64,000 bases of DNA from positions 1 through 64,000 of the forward strand of contig NZ_CALUCZ010000006.1 in NCBI RefSeq assembly GCF_943914685.1, given 5' to 3'. Origin of the DNA: an uncultured Mobiluncus sp. GTDB taxonomy: Bacteria; Actinomycetota; Actinomycetes; Actinomycetales; Actinomycetaceae. How positions within the stretch are numbered: the stretch's first letter is position 1; every line of letters begins with the position of its first letter. The notes beneath the pieces are model-generated. The model had not been told where the DNA came from and made no database searches. It saw only the letters and a program-made list of their open reading frames with translations. This document shows positions 1 to 8,334 of the stretch, piece by piece. A program made the translations under genes and the position numbers.

Positions 1-335
1 TCCTGCAGGACCAGCGAAAGAATCCCGTCTCCACCGGAAACGACGATGGCGTCCACCGTGGAATCAGCCACAGCCCGGCGGGCTGATTCCCGGGCTTGTG
101 CCGCAGTATCACTTGGAAAATCAACGATCTCCAGACCGCGTTGCTCCAGTACTTTCCGGGCAATCCGAGCAGTTTTGCGGGCGCGGCCTTTGGCTGAGGC
201 CGGGTTCAAAATGAAGGCGACACGGCGAATCTCACGAGTTTCTTGGCGATAGCACCCCTCCGAGGGTGCGGTTTCGGGACCGTCCAGAGGCCGGTCGTTC
301 GCGTTAGCGCTGTCTAAAGGCCGGTGTTCTGACAT
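1..335 (-). CDS. Diacylglycerol kinase family lipid kinase (partial, N-terminus only)
   Basis: Amino-terminal part of a lipid kinase of the diacylglycerol/sphingosine kinase family; the gene runs off the left edge. From the ATG at 335 a hydrophilic leader of about 37 residues precedes FILNPASAKGR (41-51), the usual opening of the DAGK catalytic domain, and GGDG (101-104), the nucleotide-binding motif. The family phosphorylates diacylglycerol or related lipids at the inner membrane face. GGDG is followed by IL where TV or TL is common. It lies 23 bp downstream of purU on the same strand, so the two may be cotranscribed. Substrate cannot be told from this part. Confidence 0.8.
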   Translation of the reverse strand, partial: MSEHRPLDSANANDRPLDGPETAPSEGCYRQETREIRRVAFILNPASAKGRARKTARIARKVLEQRGLEIVDFPSDTAAQARESARRAVADSTVDAIVVSGGDGILSLVLQ

Positions 336-358
336 GGCTTACTCGCAATTCGGTGTCT

Positions 359-1234
359 TTACCGGAAAATCACGGTGCGGTTGCCGTTCATCAACACGCG
401 GTGCTCGGCGTGCCACTTCACGGCTTGAGCCAAGACTCGACGTTCCACGTCCTGACCTTGTTTACGCATATCGATGGCGGTAAACGTGTGATCCACTCGG
501 GAAACGTCCTGTTCAATGATGGGACCTTCATCCAAATCTGCCGTGACATAGTGCGCGGTCGCCCCAATGAGTTTCACGCCCCGGTCGTGGGCCTGGTCGT
601 ACGGCTTTGCACCCTTGAACGATGGCAGGAACGAGTGGTGAATGTTGATGATGCGCCCGCTCATCTCCCGGCACAGTTTGTCGGAAAGAATCTGCATATA
701 GCGCGCCAGCACCACCAGTTCGACCTTTTCCGCGGCGACCAAGTCCAACAGTTGCCGTTCGGCTTCGGGTTTATTGTCTTTCGTGACCGGCACCAAAATA
801 AACGGTACTTGATAAAACGTTGCGATGGGAGCCAAATCGGGGTGGTTGCCCACGACCGCTTTCACATCGATTGGAATCGAATGATCACGCACGCGATAGA
901 GCAGGTCGGACAGGCAATGCCCCTCTTTGGAAACCATAATGACGGTGCGTAGTGCCCGCCCAATCTGGTCCAAGTCCCAAGCCATCTGAAAATCGGCAGC
1001 TAAAGCCTCCACCCGGGCGTTAATATCGTGAACGCTGGGAACATCCATCTCCACTCGCATAAAGAACAGTCCCGTGTCGGTGTCTGCGAACTGGGCCGAT
1101 TGGATGATATTGCCCCCCGCGCTGGCTACCATACCGGATACGGCGTGGACAATTCCGGGTCGGTCGGGGCAGGAGAGGGTGAGCACCAGTTTTATGGTTT
1201 CGCTCGACTTCGTTTCCGTCATGGTTCTTAGCAT
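359..1234 (-). CDS. purU: Formyltetrahydrofolate deformylase
   Basis: Hydrolyses 10-formyltetrahydrofolate to tetrahydrofolate and formate, balancing the one-carbon pool and supplying formate for PurT-type purine synthesis. The 291-residue length is normal. An N-terminal ACT domain (about 14-95, with CPDRPGIVHAVSG) is followed by a formyltransferase domain holding INIHHSFLPSF and TADLDEGPII, which carry the conserved Asn, His and Asp of the catalytic site. Start is the ATG at 1234; a second in-frame ATG four codons later (MTETK) is an alternative. It follows tsaD with a gap of about 140 bp in which I see no clear signal. Confidence 0.95.
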   Translation of the reverse strand: MLRTMTETKSSETIKLVLTLSCPDRPGIVHAVSGMVASAGGNIIQSAQFADTDTGLFFMRVEMDVPSVHDINARVEALAADFQMAWDLDQIGRALRTVIMVSKEGHCLSDLLYRVRDHSIPIDVKAVVGNHPDLAPIATFYQVPFILVPVTKDNKPEAERQLLDLVAAEKVELVVLARYMQILSDKLCREMSGRIINIHHSFLPSFKGAKPYDQAHDRGVKLIGATAHYVTADLDEGPIIEQDVSRVDHTFTAIDMRKQGQDVERRVLAQAVKWHAEHRVLMNGNRTVIFR

Positions 1235-1371
1235 ACCTTTTCCGCACGGTTTCGTTTAGGACTGAGCCGACAAGAGGTGTGCTTCAGCGGGGTCGTTCAC
1301 AAGGGTCTGCGGTGAGGCTGGTTTTTCTGATTGGCTGTTAAGTTTCCGCTGTTTAGGTGATACCGGTGGCC

Positions 1372-2484
1372 TTAGACGATAACGGTAGTGAGGTCCAGGG
1401 CGGAGACCGGCGAAAAATCCGCCCGGCTGGGGGAATTCGTATCCGCAATCGCCGCCGTGATAGCCGCAATCTGCGCGCCGTTGTCGGTACAGAACTTCAG
1501 AGGGGGAATCCGCAGGGTGACGCCAGCACGCGCGCATTCCTCCGTCAGCCATTCGCGAAGCCGGGAATTAGCGGAATATCCACCGCCCACCACCAGGGTT
1601 TTTGCCTCGAAATCGGCGAGTGCTCGCATGGTCTTGCTCACCAGGGAATCGTTTACGGATTCCGAGAACCCCCGGCAAATATCCGCTACTGGCAGCCAAG
1701 GCTTGCCCTCGCGTGCGGGGGCGAAATCCTCGGTAAAGTCCGCGCGGTTGCGTACTTCCGGGGCGGCTTCAAGTTGACCCACGTAGCGAGCCACCGCAGT
1801 TTTCAGTCCGGAAAAGGAAAAATCATAAGGGTGGGTGCGAGCGTATTTTGCCCCGGCCAGACCGCGCGGAAAATCAATCGCCCTGAGATTGCCTTCGCGA
1901 GCCAGGCGATCCACGTGTGGCCCTCCCGGATAGGGAAGCCCCAGCACGCGCCCGACCTTGTCAAAGGCTTCCCCCGAAGCGTCGTCAAGTGTGCCGCCCA
2001 GCTCCCTGATTCCACCTTCAGCCGCAAAATCAGTGATGAGCAGCAGGTTTGTGTGTCCACCGCTGACGACCAGTCCCACCGCCGGCAGTTCCAGTTCGCC
2101 GTTGACCAGCTGGTCCACCGCCAGGTGACCAATGACGTGATTCACCCCGTAAAGCGGCTTTCCGGTAGCGACTGCCAAGGCTTTTGCCCCAGCAATTCCT
2201 ACTGCCAGCGAACCAATCAGCCCTGGACCAGCGGATACTCCAATCTGGTCAATGTCCGCGAGCTTCACTCCCGCCTCATCTAATGCCTCACTGACCACGG
2301 GCAGGAACGACTCCAAATGCGCCCGCGAAGCAATCTCGGGAATAATCCCGCCGTAGCGGGCGTATTCATCCATCGAGGTCGCGACCACATTCGCCAGCAG
2401 TTGGGTTTTCCCCGCTACGATGGCCGCTCCCGTTTCGTCGCAGGTAGATTCGATTCCTAAAGTCAGTTTTGCACCGTTTAACAC
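1372..2484 (-). CDS. tsaD: tRNA N6-threonylcarbamoyladenosine transferase TsaD
   Basis: Catalytic subunit that transfers the threonylcarbamoyl group to A37 of ANN-decoding tRNAs, acting with TsaB and TsaE in the cytoplasm. The ASKHA-type fold is recognisable from LGIESTCDETGAA near the N-terminus, the metal-binding NHVIGHLA, the VSGGHT loop and the late CTDNGAQIA motif. At 370 residues it is slightly longer than the family's usual 335-350. The start lies 30 bp after the stop of the upstream methyltransferase gene, so the pair probably forms an operon. tsaB, tsaE and rimI, often adjacent, are not in this window. Confidence 0.96.
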   Translation of the reverse strand: MLNGAKLTLGIESTCDETGAAIVAGKTQLLANVVATSMDEYARYGGIIPEIASRAHLESFLPVVSEALDEAGVKLADIDQIGVSAGPGLIGSLAVGIAGAKALAVATGKPLYGVNHVIGHLAVDQLVNGELELPAVGLVVSGGHTNLLLITDFAAEGGIRELGGTLDDASGEAFDKVGRVLGLPYPGGPHVDRLAREGNLRAIDFPRGLAGAKYARTHPYDFSFSGLKTAVARYVGQLEAAPEVRNRADFTEDFAPAREGKPWLPVADICRGFSESVNDSLVSKTMRALADFEAKTLVVGGGYSANSRLREWLTEECARAGVTLRIPPLKFCTDNGAQIAAITAAIADTNSPSRADFSPVSALDLTTVIV

Positions 2485-2514
2485 GCGTACATTTTAGTTG
2501 GTTTTTCCCGGTGT

Positions 2515-3780
2515 CTAAATTTCCTCGCAGCGTCGGCACACGATAGCCCGGTGTCTGCTGCCCAAACGCGTGGCAATCAAAGTCAAATCCTCGCCGTCTC
2601 TGGCGGGTTTTCCCAGCAGTTTTCGGCGCAGCTGGGCGGGGGAGACATCGGCTCCGCGTTTCTTAATTTCCAAAGACCTGATTGGTCGCACCTTTAGCCC
2701 CGCGCGAATCTTTTTTTCGTCCAAAGGCAGGACTTCCAGAACCTTGAACCAGCCACCTAGTTTCGTGTCAGCTCCTTCTGGTGCAGAATACCTGGTCAGA
2801 TAAGCGATTTTTTCCGATACCGTTTTTGTGTATGTTTTATCTGCAACTTGAGCTAACAGTCCCGCCCGGATAATCGCATCGTCGGGTTCAAAAATCCATT
2901 CCCCCAGTTCGTCTTCGGTCGCAATAGTCTCGCTTAGCTGGGCAGGTGCGTTGCACGGGGCAGCGGTTTCATCGTGCAGTTCAGTCACAATCTTCCCGTG
3001 TTTATCCATCAACAGCGCCGAACGCCCCTTTTGACGAATCAAGTCACCCAGCCAGATTCCTGCCTCCACAAGCTCGCCTCCAACAGAGATCCACTGGGTT
3101 TCGCACTGGGCCGGTAGGGCTTGATAGTTGATTCCAGGGGCAATCTTTATGCCGAGATTCCCATGTGGTATCTCGTCTTGCCAAACAAGAATGCGGGAAA
3201 GCGGGGGTTTCCAAGACTCCGGCTGGAGTCGCCTGCCTGAGGAGTCTCGCCGGGCTGGGTCCGCGAAAGCGCCATCAACCCCCTCGGCGCGCAACTGTTT
3301 CCAGTCCAGCTCCAAAATATCTGCCTGCGTGACCCGAGCCTCGGGATAGGCACGAAGGTTCATCAACGCCGCCGCCGCGGTAGCTTCATCGAGTTCAAAA
3401 GCCGTGACCAGCAGCCCCAAGCCGGCCAACGCCAGGGACTCTGTCCCTAACCCGCAACCCAAATCAGCGACCTTGTGACAACCGGCATCACGAAAACGCC
3501 CGGCGTGTACGGCAGCCACCGGTAAACGCGTGGCCTGCTCCAAACCGTCTCGGGTGAACAGCATTCCTTGCGCGAAATCTCCGAATTTGACCCGCGCTGT
3601 CTCCCGCAGCTCTAGCTGGGTCAAAATAGCTGCCACCAGCTCCGGCGCGACACCGCGTTTCCGTAAACCGACACTCAATCGGTCCGCTAGCGCCGGCGTG
3701 TAGGGTCCCAGGGTTCCCAAGGATTCCAGCAATTGGAACCCTTCTTTACTCAACACGGGCACCAACGAATTTTCAGCCAT
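2515..3780 (-). CDS. THUMP-like class I SAM-dependent methyltransferase
   Basis: A 421-residue actinobacterial methyltransferase of unproven substrate. A helical N-terminal region precedes a Rossmann methyltransferase core with motif I VADLGCGLGTESLALA (around 105-120) and the acidic ELDEATAAAA loop; the motif IV position reads FADPARR (around 175), the DPAR form found in RNA/DNA-modifying relatives. The C-terminal part (RSLEIKKRGADVSPAQLRRKL onward) matches the THUMP-like domain usual in this family. RNA is the likely target by analogy, not by evidence here. It sits directly upstream of tsaD and divergent from groES, the common actinobacterial order. Confidence 0.85.
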   Translation of the reverse strand: MAENSLVPVLSKEGFQLLESLGTLGPYTPALADRLSVGLRKRGVAPELVAAILTQLELRETARVKFGDFAQGMLFTRDGLEQATRLPVAAVHAGRFRDAGCHKVADLGCGLGTESLALAGLGLLVTAFELDEATAAAALMNLRAYPEARVTQADILELDWKQLRAEGVDGAFADPARRDSSGRRLQPESWKPPLSRILVWQDEIPHGNLGIKIAPGINYQALPAQCETQWISVGGELVEAGIWLGDLIRQKGRSALLMDKHGKIVTELHDETAAPCNAPAQLSETIATEDELGEWIFEPDDAIIRAGLLAQVADKTYTKTVSEKIAYLTRYSAPEGADTKLGGWFKVLEVLPLDEKKIRAGLKVRPIRSLEIKKRGADVSPAQLRRKLLGKPARDGEDLTLIATRLGSRHRAIVCRRCEEI

Positions 3781-3858
3781 AGTTCAATCCTAAATCCGAG
3801 CAGAGTCAGAGAAGGAACCGCACGTGGGCAGCGGCAAAAAATGCGATACCGGAGCGAC

Positions 3859-3885
3859 TTAGCACTCGGGTTGCGAGAGTGCTAA
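3859..3885 (+). promoter_or_regulatory. CIRCE operator (HrcA binding site) upstream of groES
   Basis: TTAGCACTC, nine bases, then GAGTGCTAA: a perfect match to the CIRCE consensus. HrcA binds this element and represses chaperonin genes, with heat shock relieving repression. It ends 96 bp before the preferred groES start. Confidence 0.96.
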
Positions 3886-3981
3886 ATGCGGCATAAAATA
3901 CAAAGCGACTGGCAGGGTGCCACCCGCGACGGCGCTCGGTTGGTGAAATATCATCAGAAACTTAGAGAAAGGGCAATCGCA

Positions 3982-4275
3982 GTGTCGGTTTGCATTAAAC
4001 CTTTGGAAGATCGGGTTGTTATCAAGCAGCTGGAAGCGGAAACGGTTACCGCTTCGGGGCTGGTCATCCCGGATATGGCAAAAGAAAAGCCGCAGGAAGG
4101 CACCGTCGTGGCGGTAGGACCCGGTCGCGTTGACGACAAGGGCGTGCGTGTGCCGATGGATGTCAAGGAAGGCGACAAGGTCATTTACGCCAAGTACGGC
4201 GGCACCGAAGTCAAGTACCAGGGCGAAGAATATGTCATTCTCTCCGCCCGCGACTTGCTCGCTGTAGTTGAGTAA
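3982..4275 (+). CDS. groES: Co-chaperonin GroES
   Basis: The 10-kDa lid of the GroEL chaperonin. From the GTG at 3982 the protein is 97 residues and begins MSVCIKPLEDRVVIKQ, with the mobile-loop region AETVTASGLVIPDMAKEKPQEGTVVAVGPG, then YAKYGGTEVKYQGEEYVILSARDLLAV at the C-terminus. This start is preferred over an in-frame ATG at 3886 because the extra residues have no counterpart in GroES and because GAGAAAGGG lies 8-9 nt before the GTG. A strong terminator follows and ddaH comes next, so no groEL is cotranscribed; GroEL must be encoded elsewhere. Confidence 0.95.
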   Translation: MSVCIKPLEDRVVIKQLEAETVTASGLVIPDMAKEKPQEGTVVAVGPGRVDDKGVRVPMDVKEGDKVIYAKYGGTEVKYQGEEYVILSARDLLAVVE

Positions 4276-4290
4276 TCGATACACACTCTG

Positions 4291-4318
4291 AAAAGGCCGG
4301 ACATATGTCCGGCCTTTT
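4291..4318 (+). terminator. Rho-independent terminator after groES
   Basis: AAAAGGCCGGACAT directly followed by ATGTCCGGCCTTTT: a perfect 28-bp palindrome ending in T residues, 16 bp after the groES stop. It isolates groES as a monocistronic unit. Confidence 0.9.
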
Positions 4319-4439
4319 CTGTTAAGTTATAGATTCACTGATCCCAGTCCTCCCTAGCGCCGTGGCGCCGAAACCATAGGAATATGGGAGGCTCCACGGA
4401 TATCCACAGCGAGCCCGGTCATCTCAGCGTGCCAATCTC

Positions 4440-4475
4440 TTGACGGGTTTCCGGGCCACCACTACGCTGGAAGGT
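4440..4475 (+). promoter_or_regulatory. Predicted ddaH promoter giving a leaderless transcript
   Basis: TTGACG (4440-4445), a 17-bp spacer and TACGCT (4463-4468). The ATG of ddaH begins 7 nt after the -10, at or next to the expected transcription start, so the message would have no 5' leader. Confidence 0.55.
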
Positions 4476-5258
4476 ATGACTAGGAAATTAGCATTAGTTC
4501 GTCGCCCCAGCCCCAAAATGGCTGATGGGATTGTGACACACATTGAAAAATCTGCCGTCTCTTATGATCTGGGTTTGCGCCAGTGGGAAGGCTACGTCAA
4601 GGCACTCAATGATAATGGGTGGGAAACCGTCGAGGTCGAGCCTGCTCCGGATTGTCCTGATTCGGTATTCATTGAGGATCCTGTTTTCGTCTATGGGGAT
4701 CTCGCCATCATCACTCGCTCTGGAGCTCCGGAGCGTCGCGCTGAGGTTGCGGGAGTTGAAAAGGCGGTCCGGGACGCTGGGTATCGCGTAGCTTACATCA
4801 AGGAACCCGGCACCGTAGACGGGGGAGATATCCTGAAGTTTGACGGGAAAGTCTGGGTTGGGCAAACTCCCGGTGGCCGCACCAACGAAGAAGGAGTGCG
4901 CCAGCTTGCCGAGTACTTGAAAGAATTTGACGCGGAAGTTATCCCCGTGGAAATGACCAAGGTGCTCCACCTCAAGAGCGGTGTCACCGCCTTGTACGAC
5001 GGTACCGTAGTCGGCTACAAACCGCTGGTGGACGACCCGACCGTGTGGGACAAGTTCATGGAAGTTCCCGAAGAACCCGGTTCGCACGTCGTTTTGCTTG
5101 AGGATAACAAGATTCTGATGTCTGCTGCCGCGCCCAAGTCCAAGGAACTCTTTGAGAGCATGGGCTACGAAGTGGTCGCGGTAGACATTGGTGAGTACGA
5201 AAAGCTCGAAGGTTGCGTGACCTGCCTGTCCGTGCGTCTGCGTGGTGACGTGGACTAA
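4476..5258 (+). CDS. ddaH: Dimethylarginine dimethylaminohydrolase (DDAH)-like amidinotransferase
   Basis: Enzyme of the guanidino-group-modifying superfamily that hydrolyses N-omega-methylated arginines to citrulline and methylamines. The 260-residue product starts MTRKLALVRRPSPKMADG and shows the family blocks PDSVFIEDPVFVYGDLAI (acidic substrate-binding segment), VDGGDILKF, VLHLKSGVT (catalytic His) and the C-terminal EGCVTCLSVRLRG holding the nucleophilic Cys. The ATG at 4476 is chosen over an in-frame upstream start because it gives the family N-terminus and fits the promoter. Arginine deiminase is less likely given the short length. It converges with whiB on a shared terminator. Confidence 0.88.
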   Translation: MTRKLALVRRPSPKMADGIVTHIEKSAVSYDLGLRQWEGYVKALNDNGWETVEVEPAPDCPDSVFIEDPVFVYGDLAIITRSGAPERRAEVAGVEKAVRDAGYRVAYIKEPGTVDGGDILKFDGKVWVGQTPGGRTNEEGVRQLAEYLKEFDAEVIPVEMTKVLHLKSGVTALYDGTVVGYKPLVDDPTVWDKFMEVPEEPGSHVVLLEDNKILMSAAAPKSKELFESMGYEVVAVDIGEYEKLEGCVTCLSVRLRGDVD

Positions 5259-5348
5259 CGGGCAAACTGGATTTTTCGCCACAATCCGCCGCGGAAAGAT
5301 AACGTTTCGGCGGGTGGAGCAGGCGGTCCGATTCGGTTATATATAGAC

Positions 5349-5385
5349 ATTTTGGGGGCTGAGCCAGTGGCTCAGCCCCCAAAAT
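5349..5385. terminator. Bidirectional terminator between ddaH and whiB
   Basis: A 17-bp perfect stem (ATTTTGGGGGCTGAGCC with its complement) around a 3-nt loop, with A and T runs at its two ends, so it can act on both strands between the convergent genes. Confidence 0.9.
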
Positions 5386-5434
5386 ATATGCAATTTCTAG
5401 TGGCGGATTCGCCCCCCGCCCGGGCTCTACAGGT

Positions 5435-5725
5435 CTAAGCGGATTTAGCCTCCCGTTCCTTCCAGTAAGCGGCGCGTTCCTCCTCAGTCATGCCGCCCCA
5501 GATGCCGTAAGGTTCATGGGCATTCAGAGCGTAGCTGCTGCACTGTTCCAATACCGGGCAAGTCGCGCAAATCGCTTTGGCCTGCGCGGCACGCCGCCGC
5601 CGGGTTCCCCCGCGTTCACCGTCTGGATGGAAGAAAGCCGCCGTCCCTAAATCCTTGCAGGCAGCTTCATCCTGCCATTCCCAGGATTCAATAGTCGGAG
5701 CGGGGAGATACGTTACATTACTCAT
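5435..5725 (-). CDS. WhiB-family iron-sulfur transcriptional regulator
   Basis: A 96-residue actinobacteria-specific regulator that binds a [4Fe-4S] cluster and acts with the principal sigma factor. The four ligands are the Cys in DEAACKD (near residue 22) and the three in KAICATCPVLEQC; the turn GIWGGMTEEER follows, then a basic tail. The segment FFHPDGERGG with HEPYGIWGG resembles the WhiB3/WhiD branch linked to redox and developmental control, though subfamily is uncertain. It is transcribed divergently from guaB, with a 261-bp shared upstream region, and ends at the terminator shared with ddaH. Confidence 0.93.
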   Translation of the reverse strand: MSNVTYLPAPTIESWEWQDEAACKDLGTAAFFHPDGERGGTRRRRAAQAKAICATCPVLEQCSSYALNAHEPYGIWGGMTEEERAAYWKEREAKSA

Positions 5726-5986
5726 TTTCTTCCTTTCCCTCGCGGTGTTTTCTTACTCTTCAAGACTAGGGGGTGGACCGGCAATCCAGCGTCCTACCAC
5801 AGGACGATTTAGACTCACCAAACCGTCCTTCAGTAGTAGTGAACCAACTCCAGAACCCAATCCGAGCGAATCACTGGCAACCCCAACTTGAACTGCGATT
5901 CCCACCCTGTCAGCACCGTTAGCGTGAGAGCGTTAGAATAAACATCAACATCGAAAGATTTATTCCCAGGTATCTAAGGAAGGCAT

Positions 5987-7522
5987 ATGAGCGAAATCAC
6001 GAATCCCTTGCAAGACCTTGAAAATGGTGTTGAACCGCGGTTTTTGACCGGTTTGACCTACGATGACGTGCTGTTATTGCCAGAGGTTACAGATGTGATT
6101 CCCGCTGAAGTGGATACCTCCACTCGCTTTTCCAAAGAAATCAAACTCCATATTCCCCTGATTTCTGCTGCTATGGACACCGTCACTGAATCACGGATGG
6201 CGATTGCTATGGCGCGTCAGGGCGGCATGGGGATTTTGCACCGTAACCTTTCCATCGAGAGCCAAGCCCAACAGGTGCGACAAGTGAAACGTTCTGAGTC
6301 GGGCATGGTGACCGATCCCGTCACCATCGGCCCTAATGCCACTATCGAACAGCTCGACGAATTGTGCGCCAAGTATCGAGTTTCGGGCTTGCCGGTCGTG
6401 ACTGATGACTACGAATTGCTGGGTATCATTACCAATCGTGACCTGCGTTTTGTGCCCACCTCCCAGTGGAGCACTAAGACAGTGCGGGAATGCATGACTC
6501 CAATGCCGCTGATTACCGGACGCACCGGTATCTCGCGTGAAGAAGCGATGAAACTGCTGGCGGAAAATCGTATAGAGAAACTGCCTCTGATCGATGAAAA
6601 CGGTAAGTTGACCGGCCTCATTACGGTCAAAGACTTTGTTAAGACCGAGCAGTTCCCGCACGCCACTAAAGATTCCCAAGGTCGTTTGGTGGTGGGCGCC
6701 GCTATCGGCTACTGGGGCGACGCGTGGGAACGTGCTCAAGCCTTGGCTGAGGCAGGCGTGGACGCCCTGATTGTGGATACCGCCAACGGTGGGGCCAAGC
6801 TGGCTTTAGAGATGATTACGCGAATCAAGAACGATTCGGGTTTTTCCGGGGTGCAGATTGTGGGTGGGAACGTCGCCACCAGGGAGGGGGCACAAGCCTT
6901 GATTGATGCGGGCGTTGACGGGGTCAAGGTCGGTGTTGGTCCGGGGTCGATTTGTACCACTCGCGTGGTGGCTGGGGTGGGGGTGCCCCAGATTACCGCC
7001 ATTATGATGGCCGCAGAAGCGTGTGCTCGCGCGGATGTGCCGCTCATCGCCGATGGTGGTCTCCAGTATTCCGGCGATATTGCCAAAGCCTTGGTTGCCG
7101 GTGCTCAGACAGTAATGCTGGGTTCCCTGTTGGCTGGCTGTGAGGAATCTCCAGGTGAACTGGTGTTTATGAACGGCAAACAGTGGAAGCACTACCGCGG
7201 GATGGGTTCGCTCGGGGCCATGAGTTCGCGGGGCCGCAAGTCCTATTCAAAGGACCGTTATTTCCAGGCCGATGTGTCCAGTGACGACAAGATTGTTCCC
7301 GAGGGCATTGAGGGCCAGGTTCCCTATCAAGGTACTCTAGGCTCGGTGGTGTATCAGCTGGTGGGAGGGCTGCACCAGTCGATGTTCTATACCGGGGCAC
7401 ATAATATTGAGGAGCTGCGCCATCGGGGTCGTTTTGTGCGTATCACCCAGGCAGGCTTACGGGAATCGCACCCTCATGATGTTGAAGTCACCGTGGAAGC
7501 CCCGAACTATCAACGTCACTGA
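5987..7522 (+). CDS. guaB: IMP dehydrogenase
   Basis: Oxidises IMP to XMP with NAD, the committed step of GMP synthesis. The 511 residues comprise an N-terminal barrel half (GLTYDDVLLLPEVT), a tandem CBS insert (about 100-215) that in the family binds ATP or GTP, and the catalytic half with GPGSICTTR, where Cys323 is the nucleophile, followed by the flap region around GSLGAMSSRGRKSYSKDRYF. The start has a good ribosome site (AAGGAAGG before ATG). A TAGAAT -10-like hexamer lies at 5935-5940. A related guaB3 gene lies 3 kb downstream. Confidence 0.97.
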   Translation: MSEITNPLQDLENGVEPRFLTGLTYDDVLLLPEVTDVIPAEVDTSTRFSKEIKLHIPLISAAMDTVTESRMAIAMARQGGMGILHRNLSIESQAQQVRQVKRSESGMVTDPVTIGPNATIEQLDELCAKYRVSGLPVVTDDYELLGIITNRDLRFVPTSQWSTKTVRECMTPMPLITGRTGISREEAMKLLAENRIEKLPLIDENGKLTGLITVKDFVKTEQFPHATKDSQGRLVVGAAIGYWGDAWERAQALAEAGVDALIVDTANGGAKLALEMITRIKNDSGFSGVQIVGGNVATREGAQALIDAGVDGVKVGVGPGSICTTRVVAGVGVPQITAIMMAAEACARADVPLIADGGLQYSGDIAKALVAGAQTVMLGSLLAGCEESPGELVFMNGKQWKHYRGMGSLGAMSSRGRKSYSKDRYFQADVSSDDKIVPEGIEGQVPYQGTLGSVVYQLVGGLHQSMFYTGAHNIEELRHRGRFVRITQAGLRESHPHDVEVTVEAPNYQRH

Positions 7523-7565
7523 AGACAGAGATTTTCGTCTCCAGGGTGTGTGAGAGACTTTGGTT

Positions 7566-8282
7566 ATGAATGAAATACATCACATGAATACTCCCTGGCT
7601 TCATCAAGAAGTCTTGGGATTCGACACGGAAACCACCGGTGTCGTTACGTCTCGCGACCGTATTGCCACGGTGTCGCTGATACGCAGGATAAACGGCGAG
7701 GATTCGCCGCTTTACTGGGTTATCAATCCTGGCGTTCCCATGCCTCCCGCTGCCGGTCGGGTTAACGGTCTGACTGATGAATACTTGCAGGCTAACGGGG
7801 TTGATCCGCGCATTGGTCTCGAGGAAGTTGCAGGGATTCTCGCGGAAACTATGCAGCGAGGAGTGCCCGTCGTCGGTTTCAACGTCAGCTTCGATTTCGC
7901 GATTCTGGAAGCGGAACTGAAACGTCACGGTTTACAAACTTTGCGCCAGCGCTTGGAGGGAAAGCTAGAGCCTATTGTCGATCCCCTGGTGCTGGATCGA
8001 ATCCTGGATCGCTATCGAAAAGGGAAACGTAACTTGGCCTCCGTCTGTACCGCTTACGATTTGCCGTTGCGTGACGATTTCCACAACGCTCAAGCCGATG
8101 TTGCCGCGACTTTGGATTTGCTCGGTGCCATGTCTGAGCGATTCCCAGAATTGCTGGAAATGGGTCCCGGGGAAATTATGCAGTTCCAGGCGGAGGGTCA
8201 TAGCCAATGGGCTCAGAGTTTCAACGAGTTCATGGCGGCGCGAAAACCGGATTTCCACCCGGTATCGCCGCGTTGGCCGTAG
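7566..8282 (+). CDS. DnaQ-like DEDDh 3'-5' exonuclease
   Basis: A 238-residue exonuclease-domain protein. LGFDTETTG near the N-terminus supplies the first Asp and Glu, VVGFNVSFDFAILEAEL the middle Asp, and HNAQADVAATLDLL the His and final Asp, so all DEDDh catalytic residues are present. Such stand-alone domains trim single-stranded DNA or RNA ends; whether it serves the replicase proofreading role cannot be told. The ATG at 7566 is taken; ATG 7584 (MNTPWLHQE) is also possible and would still keep the domain whole. It follows guaB by 43 bp. Confidence 0.85.
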   Translation: MNEIHHMNTPWLHQEVLGFDTETTGVVTSRDRIATVSLIRRINGEDSPLYWVINPGVPMPPAAGRVNGLTDEYLQANGVDPRIGLEEVAGILAETMQRGVPVVGFNVSFDFAILEAELKRHGLQTLRQRLEGKLEPIVDPLVLDRILDRYRKGKRNLASVCTAYDLPLRDDFHNAQADVAATLDLLGAMSERFPELLEMGPGEIMQFQAEGHSQWAQSFNEFMAARKPDFHPVSPRWP

Positions 8283-8334
8283 TTTTAGCGCTGCGAGCAA
8301 GTGTGCCAGATTTGAGAGTGGGGGAGTATAACCA

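Noticed and set aside
1357..2283. Plus-strand open frame over tsaD
   Set aside because: Shadow of tsaD, which is complete and well conserved on the minus strand.
4321..4439. Possible structured RNA upstream of ddaH (CCTCCC/GGGAGG with inner GGCGCC)
   Set aside because: Pairing is short and interrupted, and the predicted promoter lies downstream of it, so it would not be in the ddaH message.
4494..5282. Minus-strand open frame over ddaH
   Set aside because: No motif; ddaH on the plus strand carries the Cys, His and acidic family blocks.
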